Assembly: GCF_002067135.1 (NCBI RefSeq)
Contig: NZ_CP020105.1
Span: 1,798,001 to 1,862,000 of the forward strand
DNA length: 64,000 nucleotides
Origin: Spirosoma rigui
GTDB lineage: Bacteria > Bacteroidota > Bacteroidia > Cytophagales > Spirosomataceae
Direction: 5' to 3'
Shown: one piece after another, positions 47,401 through 56,088 of the stretch
How the letters are laid out: every line of letters begins with the position of its first letter
Position numbering within the stretch: position 1 is the stretch's first letter
Program-made: the position numbers and the translations under genes
Notes under the pieces: model-generated
Seen by the model: only the letters and a program-made list of their open reading frames with translations
Told to the model about the DNA's origin: nothing
The model's database searches: none

Positions 47401-48456
47401 TTACCGTAACGCTACGTCCTGATACAGCGTCCAGTAGTCGGCGGCTACGGTATCCCAGCGAAACCGCTGGCTATACTGCCGAAACCGATCAGCCATGGCG
47501 GGGTCCTGCCGATACACGTCCATGCCCTTCCGGAACGTATCGATCACTGTCTCGGGCTCGAAAGACGGGAAATAAAACGCATCCGGACCACCTACCTCGG
47601 GTAAGCTCGTGAGGGAAGAGCTAAAGACGGGTTTGCCGAAGCGCATGGCTTCCACAACGGGCAGCCCAAATCCTTCCATCAGCGACGGAAACAAAAATGC
47701 GTCGCAGTTGGCGTAGAGCCACCATTTTGTGGCCTCATCGATGGGGCCGGGCATCAGAAGCCGGTCCGAGACACCCATTCGTTCGGCTTCCTGTCGCATC
47801 TCCCGGCCATAAGGTCGGTTATTGGGGCCGGCGACTACCAGTTGGTAAGCGGGGAAAGCCTCCAGCAGGGGCAGCATGGTGTGAATGTTCTTGTAGGGCT
47901 GAATCATGCCGATAAAGAACAGAAATGGCCCGTCGGGGCATACCGACGGCGATGCGGAGGGTACTGCATCGGGGGTGTTGACCCCACAGTAAATGGCTTT
48001 GAGTGGGGTGTCGGGTGGCACCACCAACTGCTCGCTTACATCCCGTGCTACGTATTCCGAAATGGTTGTAATGACCTTTGCCTTGTCAATGGCGTGCTGG
48101 TAGCGCTTTTTCTGGCGCTGCTTGCGGTCGGCCCCAATTTCAGTCAGCGACAGGTAATTCAGATCCAGAATGGTATAAATAAATCTGGATTTCCGCATGG
48201 GCATGTAGCGGGTACCCTGATAAAGCGAATGCCAGACATCGAACTTCCAGGGGTGCCAGACCCGGCTCAGGCGCGTTGCGGTAATATACTGAACCGAAGG
48301 CCCGAACACGCCTACCTGATCATGCGGCACCAGAAACGTAATTTCCCAACCGGGTGGCCGCTGTCGTACCAGTTCGTGGCCAAGATGAAGGCAAACCTGT
48401 CCCAGCCCGCTGTTGATATTGGCCATGCGTTCGGTTTCCAGAAAGAGTCGGGGCAT
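47401..48456 (-). CDS. Family 4 glycosyltransferase
   Basis: A GT-B retaining glycosyltransferase. From ATG 48456 it is 351 residues: MPRLFLETERMANINSGLGQ with the N-terminal acceptor domain, then the donor domain starting FLFFIGMIQPYKNIHTML and the conserved FLFPSLMEGFGLPVVEAMRFGKPVF with the E-x7-E motif. A longer frame to 48582 runs into recX and is less likely. The acceptor is unknown; a role in exopolysaccharide or lipopolysaccharide is an inference from fold and neighbour. Confidence 0.9.
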   Translation of the reverse strand: MPRLFLETERMANINSGLGQVCLHLGHELVRQRPPGWEITFLVPHDQVGVFGPSVQYITATRLSRVWHPWKFDVWHSLYQGTRYMPMRKSRFIYTILDLNYLSLTEIGADRKQRQKKRYQHAIDKAKVITTISEYVARDVSEQLVVPPDTPLKAIYCGVNTPDAVPSASPSVCPDGPFLFFIGMIQPYKNIHTMLPLLEAFPAYQLVVAGPNNRPYGREMRQEAERMGVSDRLLMPGPIDEATKWWLYANCDAFLFPSLMEGFGLPVVEAMRFGKPVFSSSLTSLPEVGGPDAFYFPSFEPETVIDTFRKGMDVYRQDPAMADRFRQYSQRFRWDTVAADYWTLYQDVALR

Positions 48457-48520
48457 GTAGTCAGCTATAAAAAGTATGGCTACAATGTTCGCTAAAAAAG
48501 AGGGTTTTTGGAAGCCAGCC

Positions 48521-48979
48521 CTAGTCCTCACTGCCCAGCACCTGCCAAACCAGCTCCGACTCATACCCTTTGCTAAGCGCATACCGAACCAGTTTCTGCT
48601 TTACAATCAATGGGTTGTCGTCGCGCAGAGTCCGGCGTTTTTTGGCTAATAAGTCGGTAAGGGTGGAGCGGTAGTCGTCGGGCTCGATTTCCTTCATGGC
48701 CTGGTCGAGGTTGTAGCCCGTAATGCCGCGCTGCTGCAGGTGCTGTTTGATTTTTCGCTTTCCCCAGCCTTTAACCCGGAATTTTCCTCCCGCAAAGGAT
48801 TTGGCGAATCGCTCTTCGTTGAGGTAATTCTGCTGGATTAGTTCGGCAATAACTTCCTCGGCATCGTCACCATAAACGCCCCACTCCTTCAAGCGATCAC
48901 GTACTTCCTGCTGGGTTCGTTCCTGGTAGGCGCAAAACAGGGCGGCTTTGCGAAGGGCGTCTTTTATCGATTCGGTCAT
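48521..48979 (-). CDS. recX: Regulatory protein RecX
   Basis: RecX binds and limits RecA filaments. From ATG 48979 the product is 152 residues, all helical, with three-helix repeats typical of the family (AALFCAYQERTQQEVRDRLK, LIQQNYLNEERFAKSFAGGK, KQKLVRYALSKGYESELVWQ). The GTG at 48994 would add five residues. In some bacteria recX follows recA; here it lies 11 kb away, beside a glycosyltransferase gene. Confidence 0.9.
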   Translation of the reverse strand: MTESIKDALRKAALFCAYQERTQQEVRDRLKEWGVYGDDAEEVIAELIQQNYLNEERFAKSFAGGKFRVKGWGKRKIKQHLQQRGITGYNLDQAMKEIEPDDYRSTLTDLLAKKRRTLRDDNPLIVKQKLVRYALSKGYESELVWQVLGSED

Positions 48980-49078
48980 ATTCACAAAACGCACCGAGCG
49001 GGGGAGAGGTTCTTTTTCATGAAGCTAGGTATAGGATCTACAAGACCCGATCCAGCTACACGTATCATGTAGCCCACA

Positions 49079-50005
49079 CTACCAGGTGCGTTTGCTCATC
49101 ATTTTATCAAGCTCGGGCCGGGTCATACTGCCCAGCTCGGGATGCCTGCCCAGCCAGGTTAGGAAATTGGTCTTTATGTCGTCGGTCCACTGGCTGTCGA
49201 TCTGGCCGGTGGTGTACTTGCCGGACTTGACCATTTCGAAGCCAAACTGATCTTTACGGGTTACAAACTCGGCGGTGCTCACCACCTGTTCGGCCATGTG
49301 GGCGGGTACGAACAGCACCCCTTCCCGCTGCGCAATCACCAGATCGCCCGGCAGCACCATTACCTGACCAATCCGGATGGGGGCGTTCAAACCCATGAGC
49401 ACCATTTCCTCCAAAAACGACGGGTGGAAATCGCGGACGAAGGCATTGAAGCCGTTGATGTTCTGTAGTTCCTGCAAGTCGCGGGCGGCTCCGTTAAAAA
49501 CGACCCCGTTGCCCGTTTTGCTGAAAATGGCGTTACCCAGCGTAGCCCCCATCAGCGTACCCCCGCCAATTTTCCCAAAAGCATCGGCAACATACACGTC
49601 ACCTTTAGTCAGCGTTTCGATGGGCCAGGTGTTGGTATTGCCCTTGCGGCCCTGCTTACTGATGCCGCGCTCCTTGATTATCTTCTCAACATCGGGGCGG
49701 CTGGGCATGAACATGGCCGTTACTGCCCGACCCGTTACAGGAACATCTTCTTTGATCAGTTTCCAGCCTCCTTCGAACTGATTAACGTAGCCTTCGTTCT
49801 TGAGCACCGTCCAGGCATCATCGATCCCAATGTGTTTAGCCCGTTCCACAAGATCGTCGGATAGCTTGGGCCGTCCGTCCGGGAACCGGTCGCCTTTCCA
49901 TTCCGAAGTCAGGAACATAAGTTCTTCTTTAGGAATTGTTTGCGCAGTCAATGATCCGGCAACGCAGCAGGCAGCAGCTACGAAAGCAGCAAGTCTGAAT
50001 TTCAT
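49079..50005 (-). CDS. Exported RraA-like protein (possible class II aldolase), copy 2
   Basis: A 308-residue protein with a signal peptide (MKFRLAAFVAAACCVAGSLTAQ) and an RraA/HMG-aldolase-type domain: ETLTKGDVYVADAFGKIGGG, TLGNAIFSKTGNGVVFNGAA then RDLQEL. The Arg-Asp pair in GAARDLQ corresponds to the substrate/metal residues of 4-hydroxy-4-methyl-2-oxoglutarate aldolase-like members, so it may be an aldolase rather than an RNase E inhibitor. Extra N- and C-terminal regions (WTDDIKTNFLTWLGRHPELG) are shared with the next gene, 12 bases upstream. Start at ATG 50005; a TTG at 50017 is less likely. Confidence 0.85.
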   Translation of the reverse strand: MKFRLAAFVAAACCVAGSLTAQTIPKEELMFLTSEWKGDRFPDGRPKLSDDLVERAKHIGIDDAWTVLKNEGYVNQFEGGWKLIKEDVPVTGRAVTAMFMPSRPDVEKIIKERGISKQGRKGNTNTWPIETLTKGDVYVADAFGKIGGGTLMGATLGNAIFSKTGNGVVFNGAARDLQELQNINGFNAFVRDFHPSFLEEMVLMGLNAPIRIGQVMVLPGDLVIAQREGVLFVPAHMAEQVVSTAEFVTRKDQFGFEMVKSGKYTTGQIDSQWTDDIKTNFLTWLGRHPELGSMTRPELDKMMSKRTW

Positions 50006-50017
50006 TCGTTCAATCAA

Positions 50018-50998
50018 TTAATGGCCTTCCTTGGCCAGATACGTTTCGATGTCTTTCTGCGAGATCGCCAGCTTTTTGGGGTACTTGCTCACCCAGGTCC
50101 GGAACTCTCCTTTAATCTTGTCGGACCAGTCGCCGTGGATTTCGCCGGATGGGTATTTACCTTGTTGCAGCAACACCCGTTCAAACTCGTCGCGCAGGGC
50201 GGTCATCTCCGACGCCGATACCAGCCCTTCCACGAGGTGAGCAGGAATGAACACTGTACCGTATTCGTTGGCAAAGACCACATCGCCGGGTAGCACCGTC
50301 ACCTCGCCAATGCGGATGGGCGCGTTGATCGACGTGGGCGTCATGTCTTTGATGTAGGACGGATCATGGCCTTTTACCCAGGCGTTGAAGCCTTTCGTGT
50401 CTTTTAATTCCTGCATGTCACGAACAGAGCCGTAGAAGATGACGCCCTTGCCCGTTTTTCCGTAAATGGCGTTGCCCAGGCTGGAGCCAATGAGCGTACC
50501 ATCTTTGATCTTGCCGTACCCGTCGGCTACGTAGATATCGCCTTTGGTCAGAATGTCGATGGGCCAGATGTTGATACCGCCTTTCTGCGACCGTCCCTCG
50601 GCTTTCCCCTGCGCCCGTACCAGACTGTCGAGGTCGGGGCGGGTAGGCATGAACTGCGCCGTAACGACCCGGCCGGTCATGGTTTCGCCGGGTTTGAGAA
50701 TGACCCAGTTTTTTTCGACCTGATTGCGGTAGCCTTTGTTGCCCAGGTAACCCCAGATCTGCTCCAGCGTACAGTTCTGCAGCCGGTCAAGTACAAGGTC
50801 CGGCACGTTGGGTCGGCCATCGGGCAGGCGGTCACCCTTCCAGCTGCTGGTCAGGGCTTTGACGTATTCGGGCGACGAGCCGACTCGTTGGGCGTGGGCC
50901 GGACAAGTCCCCAGCAGGCTGGCAACGACCCCCAGGGTCAATAATCGGTTCAGGGCAGGAACGGAAGAGAGCATGGCGAATGCCGGTATTTTTTTCAT
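50018..50998 (-). CDS. Exported RraA-like protein (possible class II aldolase), copy 1
   Basis: A 326-residue paralogue of the downstream gene, with signal peptide (LNRLLTLGVVASLLGTCPAHAQ), RraA-type core (ILTKGDIYVADGYGKIKDGT, LGNAIYGKTGKGVIFYGS then VRDMQEL) and the same C-terminal extension (WSDKIKGEFRTWVSKYPKK). The conserved Arg-Asp pair is kept. Tandem position and shared layout show gene duplication; both are likely periplasmic. It is divergent from a Tat-exported enolase-superfamily gene, suggesting a common sugar-acid or keto-acid pathway. Confidence 0.85.
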   Translation of the reverse strand: MKKIPAFAMLSSVPALNRLLTLGVVASLLGTCPAHAQRVGSSPEYVKALTSSWKGDRLPDGRPNVPDLVLDRLQNCTLEQIWGYLGNKGYRNQVEKNWVILKPGETMTGRVVTAQFMPTRPDLDSLVRAQGKAEGRSQKGGINIWPIDILTKGDIYVADGYGKIKDGTLIGSSLGNAIYGKTGKGVIFYGSVRDMQELKDTKGFNAWVKGHDPSYIKDMTPTSINAPIRIGEVTVLPGDVVFANEYGTVFIPAHLVEGLVSASEMTALRDEFERVLLQQGKYPSGEIHGDWSDKIKGEFRTWVSKYPKKLAISQKDIETYLAKEGH

Positions 50999-51158
50999 AG
51001 AAGGGAATAGGGAAACAAGCGGCTGAAACCTGTCAAAAGCGCTAAAAAACTATGGGTAAACATCCATACGCAGGTTAAAAAGGCGACGCGATAAGTAAAA
51101 TACTGACACTGACTTATTTTATGGATAAATAGTGCTGAACCAAGATTGCCCCTTAACC

Positions 51159-52583
51159 ATGAAAAAAATTCTATCGTCCTTAGTAGCCTCCGGCCAGTCA
51201 TCTGACCGTCGAAATTTTCTGCGCAAAGCCGGACTGGGTGGCCTGACACTCGGCCTGGCCCTGGATGGTCAGCACGAGCGTGAAATGGAGTTTATCACCC
51301 AGAAGGTGAGTCGCGATTCGAAGCCGTCGGAGTTACGGATTACGGATCTGCGCGTGGCTATTTTGAATGGGGTACCCTTCAGCAGCCCTATCATTCGGAT
51401 CGACACGAACCAGGGTCTGGTAGGCTGGGGAGAGGTTCGTGACGGAGCCAGTGCCAACTACGCGCTGATGCTGAAGAGTCGGTTGCTGGGAAAGAATCCC
51501 TGTAACGTAGAGCAGATCTTTAAGCAGATCAAACAGTTTGGCGGCCACAGCCGCGCGGCCGGTGGCGTGTGCGGGGTTGAAATGGCCCTGTGGGATCTGG
51601 CCGGAAAAGCCTACAACGTACCCGCTTATCAACTCCTGGGTGGTAAGTACCGCGACTACATCCGGCTCTACGCCGACACGCCCGAAGCAAACACCTACGA
51701 GGGTTTTGCCGAGAACATGAAGAAGCGTAAAGACCAGGGGTATACATTTTTGAAGATGGACTTCGGTATCGGTATGCTGGCCGATCAGCCCGGTATGCTC
51801 GTTAACGCCAACAACTGGAGCGTAAAACGGCAGTGGGATGATAAGGAGCCGGGTAAGCTCGGGAATTATGCCAATACGAAACACCCGTTCACCCGAATCC
51901 AGGTGACCAAAAAAGGACTCGATAAACTGGTCGACCACGTAGGGCGCATCCGCGAAATTGTTGGCTACGAAACTCCCCTGTCGGCCGATCACTTTGGTCA
52001 TTTCGACGTAAACACGGCCATTCAGATCGGTAAAGCTATGGAGCCTTTCCGGCTGGCCTGGCTGGAAGATCTTGTCCCCTGGTTCTACACCGACCAGTGG
52101 AAGCAGATATCTGACGCTATCGATACACCAACCCTGACGGGTGAAGATATCTACCTGAAAGAAGATTTCATCAAACTCATCGACGCCAAGGCGATCGACA
52201 TGATCCATCCCGATCTGGCATCGTCCGGGGGGCTGCTCGAAACCAAAAAGATTGGTGACTACGCCGAAGAAAAAGGTATACCCATGGCGATGCACTTTGC
52301 CGGATCACCCATTTGCATGATGGCTAATATTCACTGTGCGGCCGCTACCGAGAACTTCGTGGCCCTCGAACACCACGGGGTCGATGTAGCGGGCTGGGAA
52401 GACCTGGTCACGGGAATGAAGCCCATTGTCGAAAAAGGCTTCGTTCGCGTTCCCGACAAACCTGGTCTGGGCGTGGAACTGAACGAGGAAGTCGCCAAGA
52501 AATTTCTCAAGAAAGGCGGTACCTGGTTTGCCCCCACCGATATGTGGAACACCAAAGATTCGGCTGACCGCGAATGGAGCTAG
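51159..52583 (+). CDS. Tat-exported enolase-superfamily enzyme (mandelate racemase/muconate lactonizing type)
   Basis: From ATG 51159 the product is 474 residues with a twin-arginine signal (DRRNFLRKAGLGGLTLGLAL). The capping domain (LRITDLRVAILNGVPFSSPI) is followed by the barrel with acid/base Lys in TFLKMDFG, metal ligands in LSADHFGHFD, WLEDLVPW and LTGEDIYL, and a His in MAMHFAGSPIC. The ADHFGHFD pattern recalls sugar-acid dehydratases, but the substrate is not predictable. Export of this usually cytoplasmic family is notable. A GTG at 51132 is an alternative start. Confidence 0.88.
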   Translation: MKKILSSLVASGQSSDRRNFLRKAGLGGLTLGLALDGQHEREMEFITQKVSRDSKPSELRITDLRVAILNGVPFSSPIIRIDTNQGLVGWGEVRDGASANYALMLKSRLLGKNPCNVEQIFKQIKQFGGHSRAAGGVCGVEMALWDLAGKAYNVPAYQLLGGKYRDYIRLYADTPEANTYEGFAENMKKRKDQGYTFLKMDFGIGMLADQPGMLVNANNWSVKRQWDDKEPGKLGNYANTKHPFTRIQVTKKGLDKLVDHVGRIREIVGYETPLSADHFGHFDVNTAIQIGKAMEPFRLAWLEDLVPWFYTDQWKQISDAIDTPTLTGEDIYLKEDFIKLIDAKAIDMIHPDLASSGGLLETKKIGDYAEEKGIPMAMHFAGSPICMMANIHCAAATENFVALEHHGVDVAGWEDLVTGMKPIVEKGFVRVPDKPGLGVELNEEVAKKFLKKGGTWFAPTDMWNTKDSADREWS

Positions 52584-52598
52584 GGGCCAGGTATGTAT

Positions 52599-52641
52599 GA
52601 TGTAGGATATATGGGTAGTGCTGGCCCATGCATCCTACATC
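52599..52641. terminator. Inverted repeat between convergent genes
   Basis: GATGTAGGAT (52599-52608) pairs with ATCCTACATC (52632-52641), with inner ATGGG/CCCAT (52611-52615, 52625-52629). It lies between the enolase-superfamily gene (+) and the SDR gene (-), in bidirectional terminator position, but has no T-tract. Confidence 0.5.
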
Positions 52642-52653
52642 CTGAACCTCACG

Positions 52654-53580
52654 TTATTTTAACAGGTCTTTCAGCGCGTATTCCAGTTCGCCGTGCTGGT
52701 ATTGAAAATTGGTTTCATCGGCAATGCGTTTGTTGAGAACGTAGTTGCCGCCGGTAACGGTAATGGCTAATTCGCCAAACATGAGCTTGATCGCGAAATT
52801 AGGAATGTTGGGCAGCAGCAGCGGACGATTCAAAACGCTGGCAATGGCTCGTGTAAGACCTTCATTCGTGACGGGGCCGGGCGCTACCGCATTGTAAACA
52901 CCCTGCCACGATTCGTCCTGGAGGGCTTTGATGTACATCCGGCACAGGTCGTCGATGTGAATCCACGAAATATATTGCTGCCCCGATCCAATGGGTGCCC
53001 CCGCGCCCAACCGGATGGGCTGAGCAAGTTTGGGTAGAGCACCCCCTTCCGTGGTCAGCACAACCCCCGTACGGAGTTTGACCGTACGAATACCGAGTGC
53101 GGCCACCTGGTCTTCCGACCGTTCCCAGGCCCGCGTTACCTGGGCCAGAAAATCGGACCCGCCCGAACTGGTTTCTGTCAGCGGCCGGTCGCCGGTATCA
53201 CCCCCGTAGTAACCAATGGCCGATGAGGCAATGAATGATTTTACTTTATGTGGATTCTTCGCCAGCGCCTTTGCAATCAATTCTGTCGATTCGGTACGCG
53301 ACGTTAAGATCTCGTTCTTGCGGGCATCGGTCCAGCGTTCGTCGGCAATGCCAGCCCCGGCGAGGTGAATGATATGGTCGGCGGTTTGGATAGCCTGCGG
53401 ATCGAGATGCCCTTTTTTGACATCCCATTGATAGTTACGGGTTGGCTGGCCGGTGGCCGGTTTAATGTCGGCAGGCCGTCGGCTCAGCAAGGCTACTTCA
53501 TAGCCTTGTTCCTGAAGAAGTTGCGTCAACCGGCGACCGATCGTGCCCGTACCGCCGGTGATTAACACGGTTTGGTTCAT
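52654..53580 (-). CDS. TIGR01777-type NAD-dependent epimerase/SDR protein
   Basis: A 308-residue extended short-chain dehydrogenase-like protein (the SDR39U1/YfcH group). It starts MNQTVLITGGTGTIGRRLTQ (nucleotide-binding GxxGxxG) and shows HIIHLAGAGIADERWTDARK, SAIGYYGGDTGDRPLTET (with the Y-x-x-G instead of the usual YxxxK catalytic pair) and ISWIHIDDLCRMYI. The DUF1731-like C-terminal tail (LLLPNIPNFAIKLMFGELA) is present. Its reaction is not known for most members. A 55-residue upstream extension to 53745 overlaps the neighbouring gene and was dropped. Confidence 0.9.
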   Translation of the reverse strand: MNQTVLITGGTGTIGRRLTQLLQEQGYEVALLSRRPADIKPATGQPTRNYQWDVKKGHLDPQAIQTADHIIHLAGAGIADERWTDARKNEILTSRTESTELIAKALAKNPHKVKSFIASSAIGYYGGDTGDRPLTETSSGGSDFLAQVTRAWERSEDQVAALGIRTVKLRTGVVLTTEGGALPKLAQPIRLGAGAPIGSGQQYISWIHIDDLCRMYIKALQDESWQGVYNAVAPGPVTNEGLTRAIASVLNRPLLLPNIPNFAIKLMFGELAITVTGGNYVLNKRIADETNFQYQHGELEYALKDLLK

Positions 53581-53666
53581 GTGGGGGAGGAGTACATTCA
53601 AAAAGGTAGTAACCCAATAAACGGGCATGTGGTTTGCCGGTGCGCCCCGGACTACGTAGTCACCCG

Positions 53667-54725
53667 TTACACTTCCGTCAGTTGGCTTCCTGACAAAACA
53701 AGGTACTCCGCAACCAGCGACCAACTGTGCGCTTCGCACTGCCACCGCATCTGGACAAGGGGTCGGTGAGCGAAGCGTTGCAACACCGGGTTTTCATAAG
53801 CGGTCAGCAAGCCGGCAATGAAAAAATGGAACGCGTTGACGTCGTGCTCAATGGCCACCAGATTAACGGACGGAGCAGCTTCGCCAAGCCGCAGGAGTGA
53901 CGTAGCCAGGATGAGTTGCTCCACTCGATTGGTCGCTGTTGCCGCTAGCTGATGCGCGTCGGCCAGCAGGCGTGGCCGGATCGATCTCAGTTCGGGTGGA
54001 TCGAAGGCGGCAATCAGGCGCGCCAGGTGATAGATGATCAGCGACGTCCGGGCGTAATGTGGAGCACAGCGAAACGGCCGGTCCCGGTACCGTCCCGACT
54101 CCACGATCAGCCGCAGGTAAGCCAGTGAATCGGTATCATGCTGGTTGCGGGGTAAATCATACTGGTAGATACAGTACAGCAGATTGCTCAGGGCGCAGGC
54201 GTCGAAGTCGATTCCCATGTTTTTTCCGAACCACGTCGAGTAAGCCCGCAGCTGCCGATAGTCGTCAAACGTTGTCTGAATTCGGCGGTTTGTAAGGTTG
54301 GCGTGTTGGGGGAGTTTGTCTTTCAGCCAGTTCAGCTCAGCAGACGTGGGACTGGTGGTGAGGTACACCATGGCCGTATCATCTATATCGTCGGGAATGC
54401 GAAAATGCTCGAAATGACGGAACACGTAGCCATTGGAAAAGTGCTGGGAGGGACGGGTAGGCCAGAAATTATAGGTATTCAGACCGTCTTTATTACGAAA
54501 CAGGGGATAGGCGGCAACCGCCCGCGTCCGCATCTGGTCAATAAGTGACTGCGAGGCTGATGAAACGGATGCTCGTATTTGCTGCAGGGTGAATACGGTA
54601 ATGGCCGTAAAAAAAACGTTCGTGTCGGCCCGCCGGTAAAAAATGGCCGGGTTGCTGCGGGTCGAAGGAAACAGACCCGAATCGGTTTGCAGACTGGCAA
54701 TACGTTGGAGGACAGCGTCGGGCAC
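53667..54725 (-). CDS. Terpene-cyclase-like alpha/alpha-barrel protein with a DxDD motif
   Basis: An unnamed 352-residue, all-helical protein. It carries PDDIDDTAMVYL with Asp113, Asp115 and Asp116 forming DIDDTAM, identical to the DxDD catalytic motif of class II (protonation-initiated) diterpene cyclases. Other toroid-like segments are SLQTDSGLFPS, NTYNFWPTRP and LAYLRLIVESGRYRDRPF. It is shorter than characterised class II cyclases, so it could be a single-domain relative or a chance match. The start is GTG 54725; no ATG exists upstream in frame. No prenyl synthase gene is nearby. Confidence 0.65.
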   Translation of the reverse strand: MPDAVLQRIASLQTDSGLFPSTRSNPAIFYRRADTNVFFTAITVFTLQQIRASVSSASQSLIDQMRTRAVAAYPLFRNKDGLNTYNFWPTRPSQHFSNGYVFRHFEHFRIPDDIDDTAMVYLTTSPTSAELNWLKDKLPQHANLTNRRIQTTFDDYRQLRAYSTWFGKNMGIDFDACALSNLLYCIYQYDLPRNQHDTDSLAYLRLIVESGRYRDRPFRCAPHYARTSLIIYHLARLIAAFDPPELRSIRPRLLADAHQLAATATNRVEQLILATSLLRLGEAAPSVNLVAIEHDVNAFHFFIAGLLTAYENPVLQRFAHRPLVQMRWQCEAHSWSLVAEYLVLSGSQLTEV

Positions 54726-54885
54726 GGCAATGGGGTTTATTAACTGGCAAACAACGGCAAAGGTAACCGGGAAAAGGCTACCCGTTAGGACCGTGGACCG
54801 CCGGCTGGGTTTTATCGGTTTGCCGGCAGCCGATTCCCGATTTTAAAATTAAGGGTTGATATTTGCCACCTGACTTGAGTACGCA

Positions 54886-56079
54886 ATGTCCAACCTGATC
54901 TTATTCGACGACCCGACCATCCGCACGGCGCTGTTACCTCTTACGTTCACGCGCCCCGTTGCAGACATCCGGATTGGCATTCAAACGATGGCCGAAAAGT
55001 GGGCCGTCACGTTCGGCCAGCCGCCGTCCTTTCAGACCCAACCGTATCTGCAGGCTAAATTTCCGGTACGGACCAGTGCTGACAATCTATACGTCAACGG
55101 AGCCGTTTGCCCAACGCCCGCCCTGCAGCAGGCCATCCGGGAACTCGCTGTAGGCGAAAGCCTGACCACCGCCGATGGGCTGCTGTTGGCCGTTCGGACG
55201 AACCTGGCACTACCAACCGCTCCCGTTATCAGCGATAGCTACGTAGGGGTACCCTTTGCCGACCCGCTGACGGTTGTTCGTAACCTCTGGGATATTTTTG
55301 TTCATAACGGCGATCAGATCCGGGCCGATTTTTCCCGACTGACCGCCGGTCGACAGTCGCAGCCCATCACCGACCCGTTTACCCGCTGTTACGCGCCCGA
55401 AAACATATTCGTGGAACCCGGCGCTACCATTCGGGCTGCCATCCTCAACGCCGAAGGAGGTCCCATTTACATTGGTCGCAATGCTACCATTAGCGAAGGG
55501 TCTATTGTCATCGGGCCCTTCTCGCTGGGCGAAGGGGCCACGGTAAACTGGGGTGGCAAAATGCGGAGCAACACCACCATTGGCCCTTTCTGCAAAGTAG
55601 GGGGTGAAGTCGGTAACTCCGTTTTTCTCGGCTACAGCAACAAAGGACACGATGGATTTCTGGGCAATTCGGTCATTGGCGAATGGTGTAATCTGGGCGC
55701 CAACGTCAATAACTCGAACCTCAAAAACGACTATACCAACGTTAAGCTCTATAGCTACGAAACGGGCCAGCTCGACGACACCGGCCGTATTTTCTGCGGA
55801 CTCATGATGGGTGATTTCACCAAGGCGGGCATCAGTACTATGTTCAATACCGGTACCGTAGTAGGAGTGAGCAGCAACGTATTCGGGGGTGGGTTTCAGC
55901 CCAAGCACATCCCGTCGTTCTCGTGGGGTGGTGCTGCCGATGGGTTGACAACCTACCGGATCGACAAAGCGCTGCAGGTAGCCCGGGAAGCGTTTACCCG
56001 GCGGGGGAAAACGTTTGATGCGGTGGAAGAAGGAATTTTACGGGCTATATACGCTGCAACAGACGGAGACGTCCGTTGA
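54886..56079 (+). CDS. GlmU-family sugar nucleotidyltransferase-like protein
   Basis: The 397-residue protein matches the Bacteroidota 'alternative GlmU' type: an N-terminal domain (MSNLILFDDPTIRTALLPLT, FTRPVADIRIGIQTMAEKW) that recognises a nucleotide-sugar site only loosely, and a left-handed beta-helix of hexapeptide repeats from ~185 (GPIYIGRNATISEGSIVIGP, TIGPFCKVGGEVGNSVFLGY) with KHIPSFSWGGAADGLTTYRI at the end. It may supply UDP-N-acetylglucosamine or a related nucleotide sugar. holB follows after nine bases. Confidence 0.87.
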   Translation: MSNLILFDDPTIRTALLPLTFTRPVADIRIGIQTMAEKWAVTFGQPPSFQTQPYLQAKFPVRTSADNLYVNGAVCPTPALQQAIRELAVGESLTTADGLLLAVRTNLALPTAPVISDSYVGVPFADPLTVVRNLWDIFVHNGDQIRADFSRLTAGRQSQPITDPFTRCYAPENIFVEPGATIRAAILNAEGGPIYIGRNATISEGSIVIGPFSLGEGATVNWGGKMRSNTTIGPFCKVGGEVGNSVFLGYSNKGHDGFLGNSVIGEWCNLGANVNNSNLKNDYTNVKLYSYETGQLDDTGRIFCGLMMGDFTKAGISTMFNTGTVVGVSSNVFGGGFQPKHIPSFSWGGAADGLTTYRIDKALQVAREAFTRRGKTFDAVEEGILRAIYAATDGDVR

Positions 56080-56088
56080 TCGATAACT

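Noticed and set aside
53581..53745. 55-codon upstream extension of the SDR gene
   Set aside because: The nucleotide-binding motif starts right after MNQTVLITGG at 53580, and the extension overlaps the neighbouring gene.
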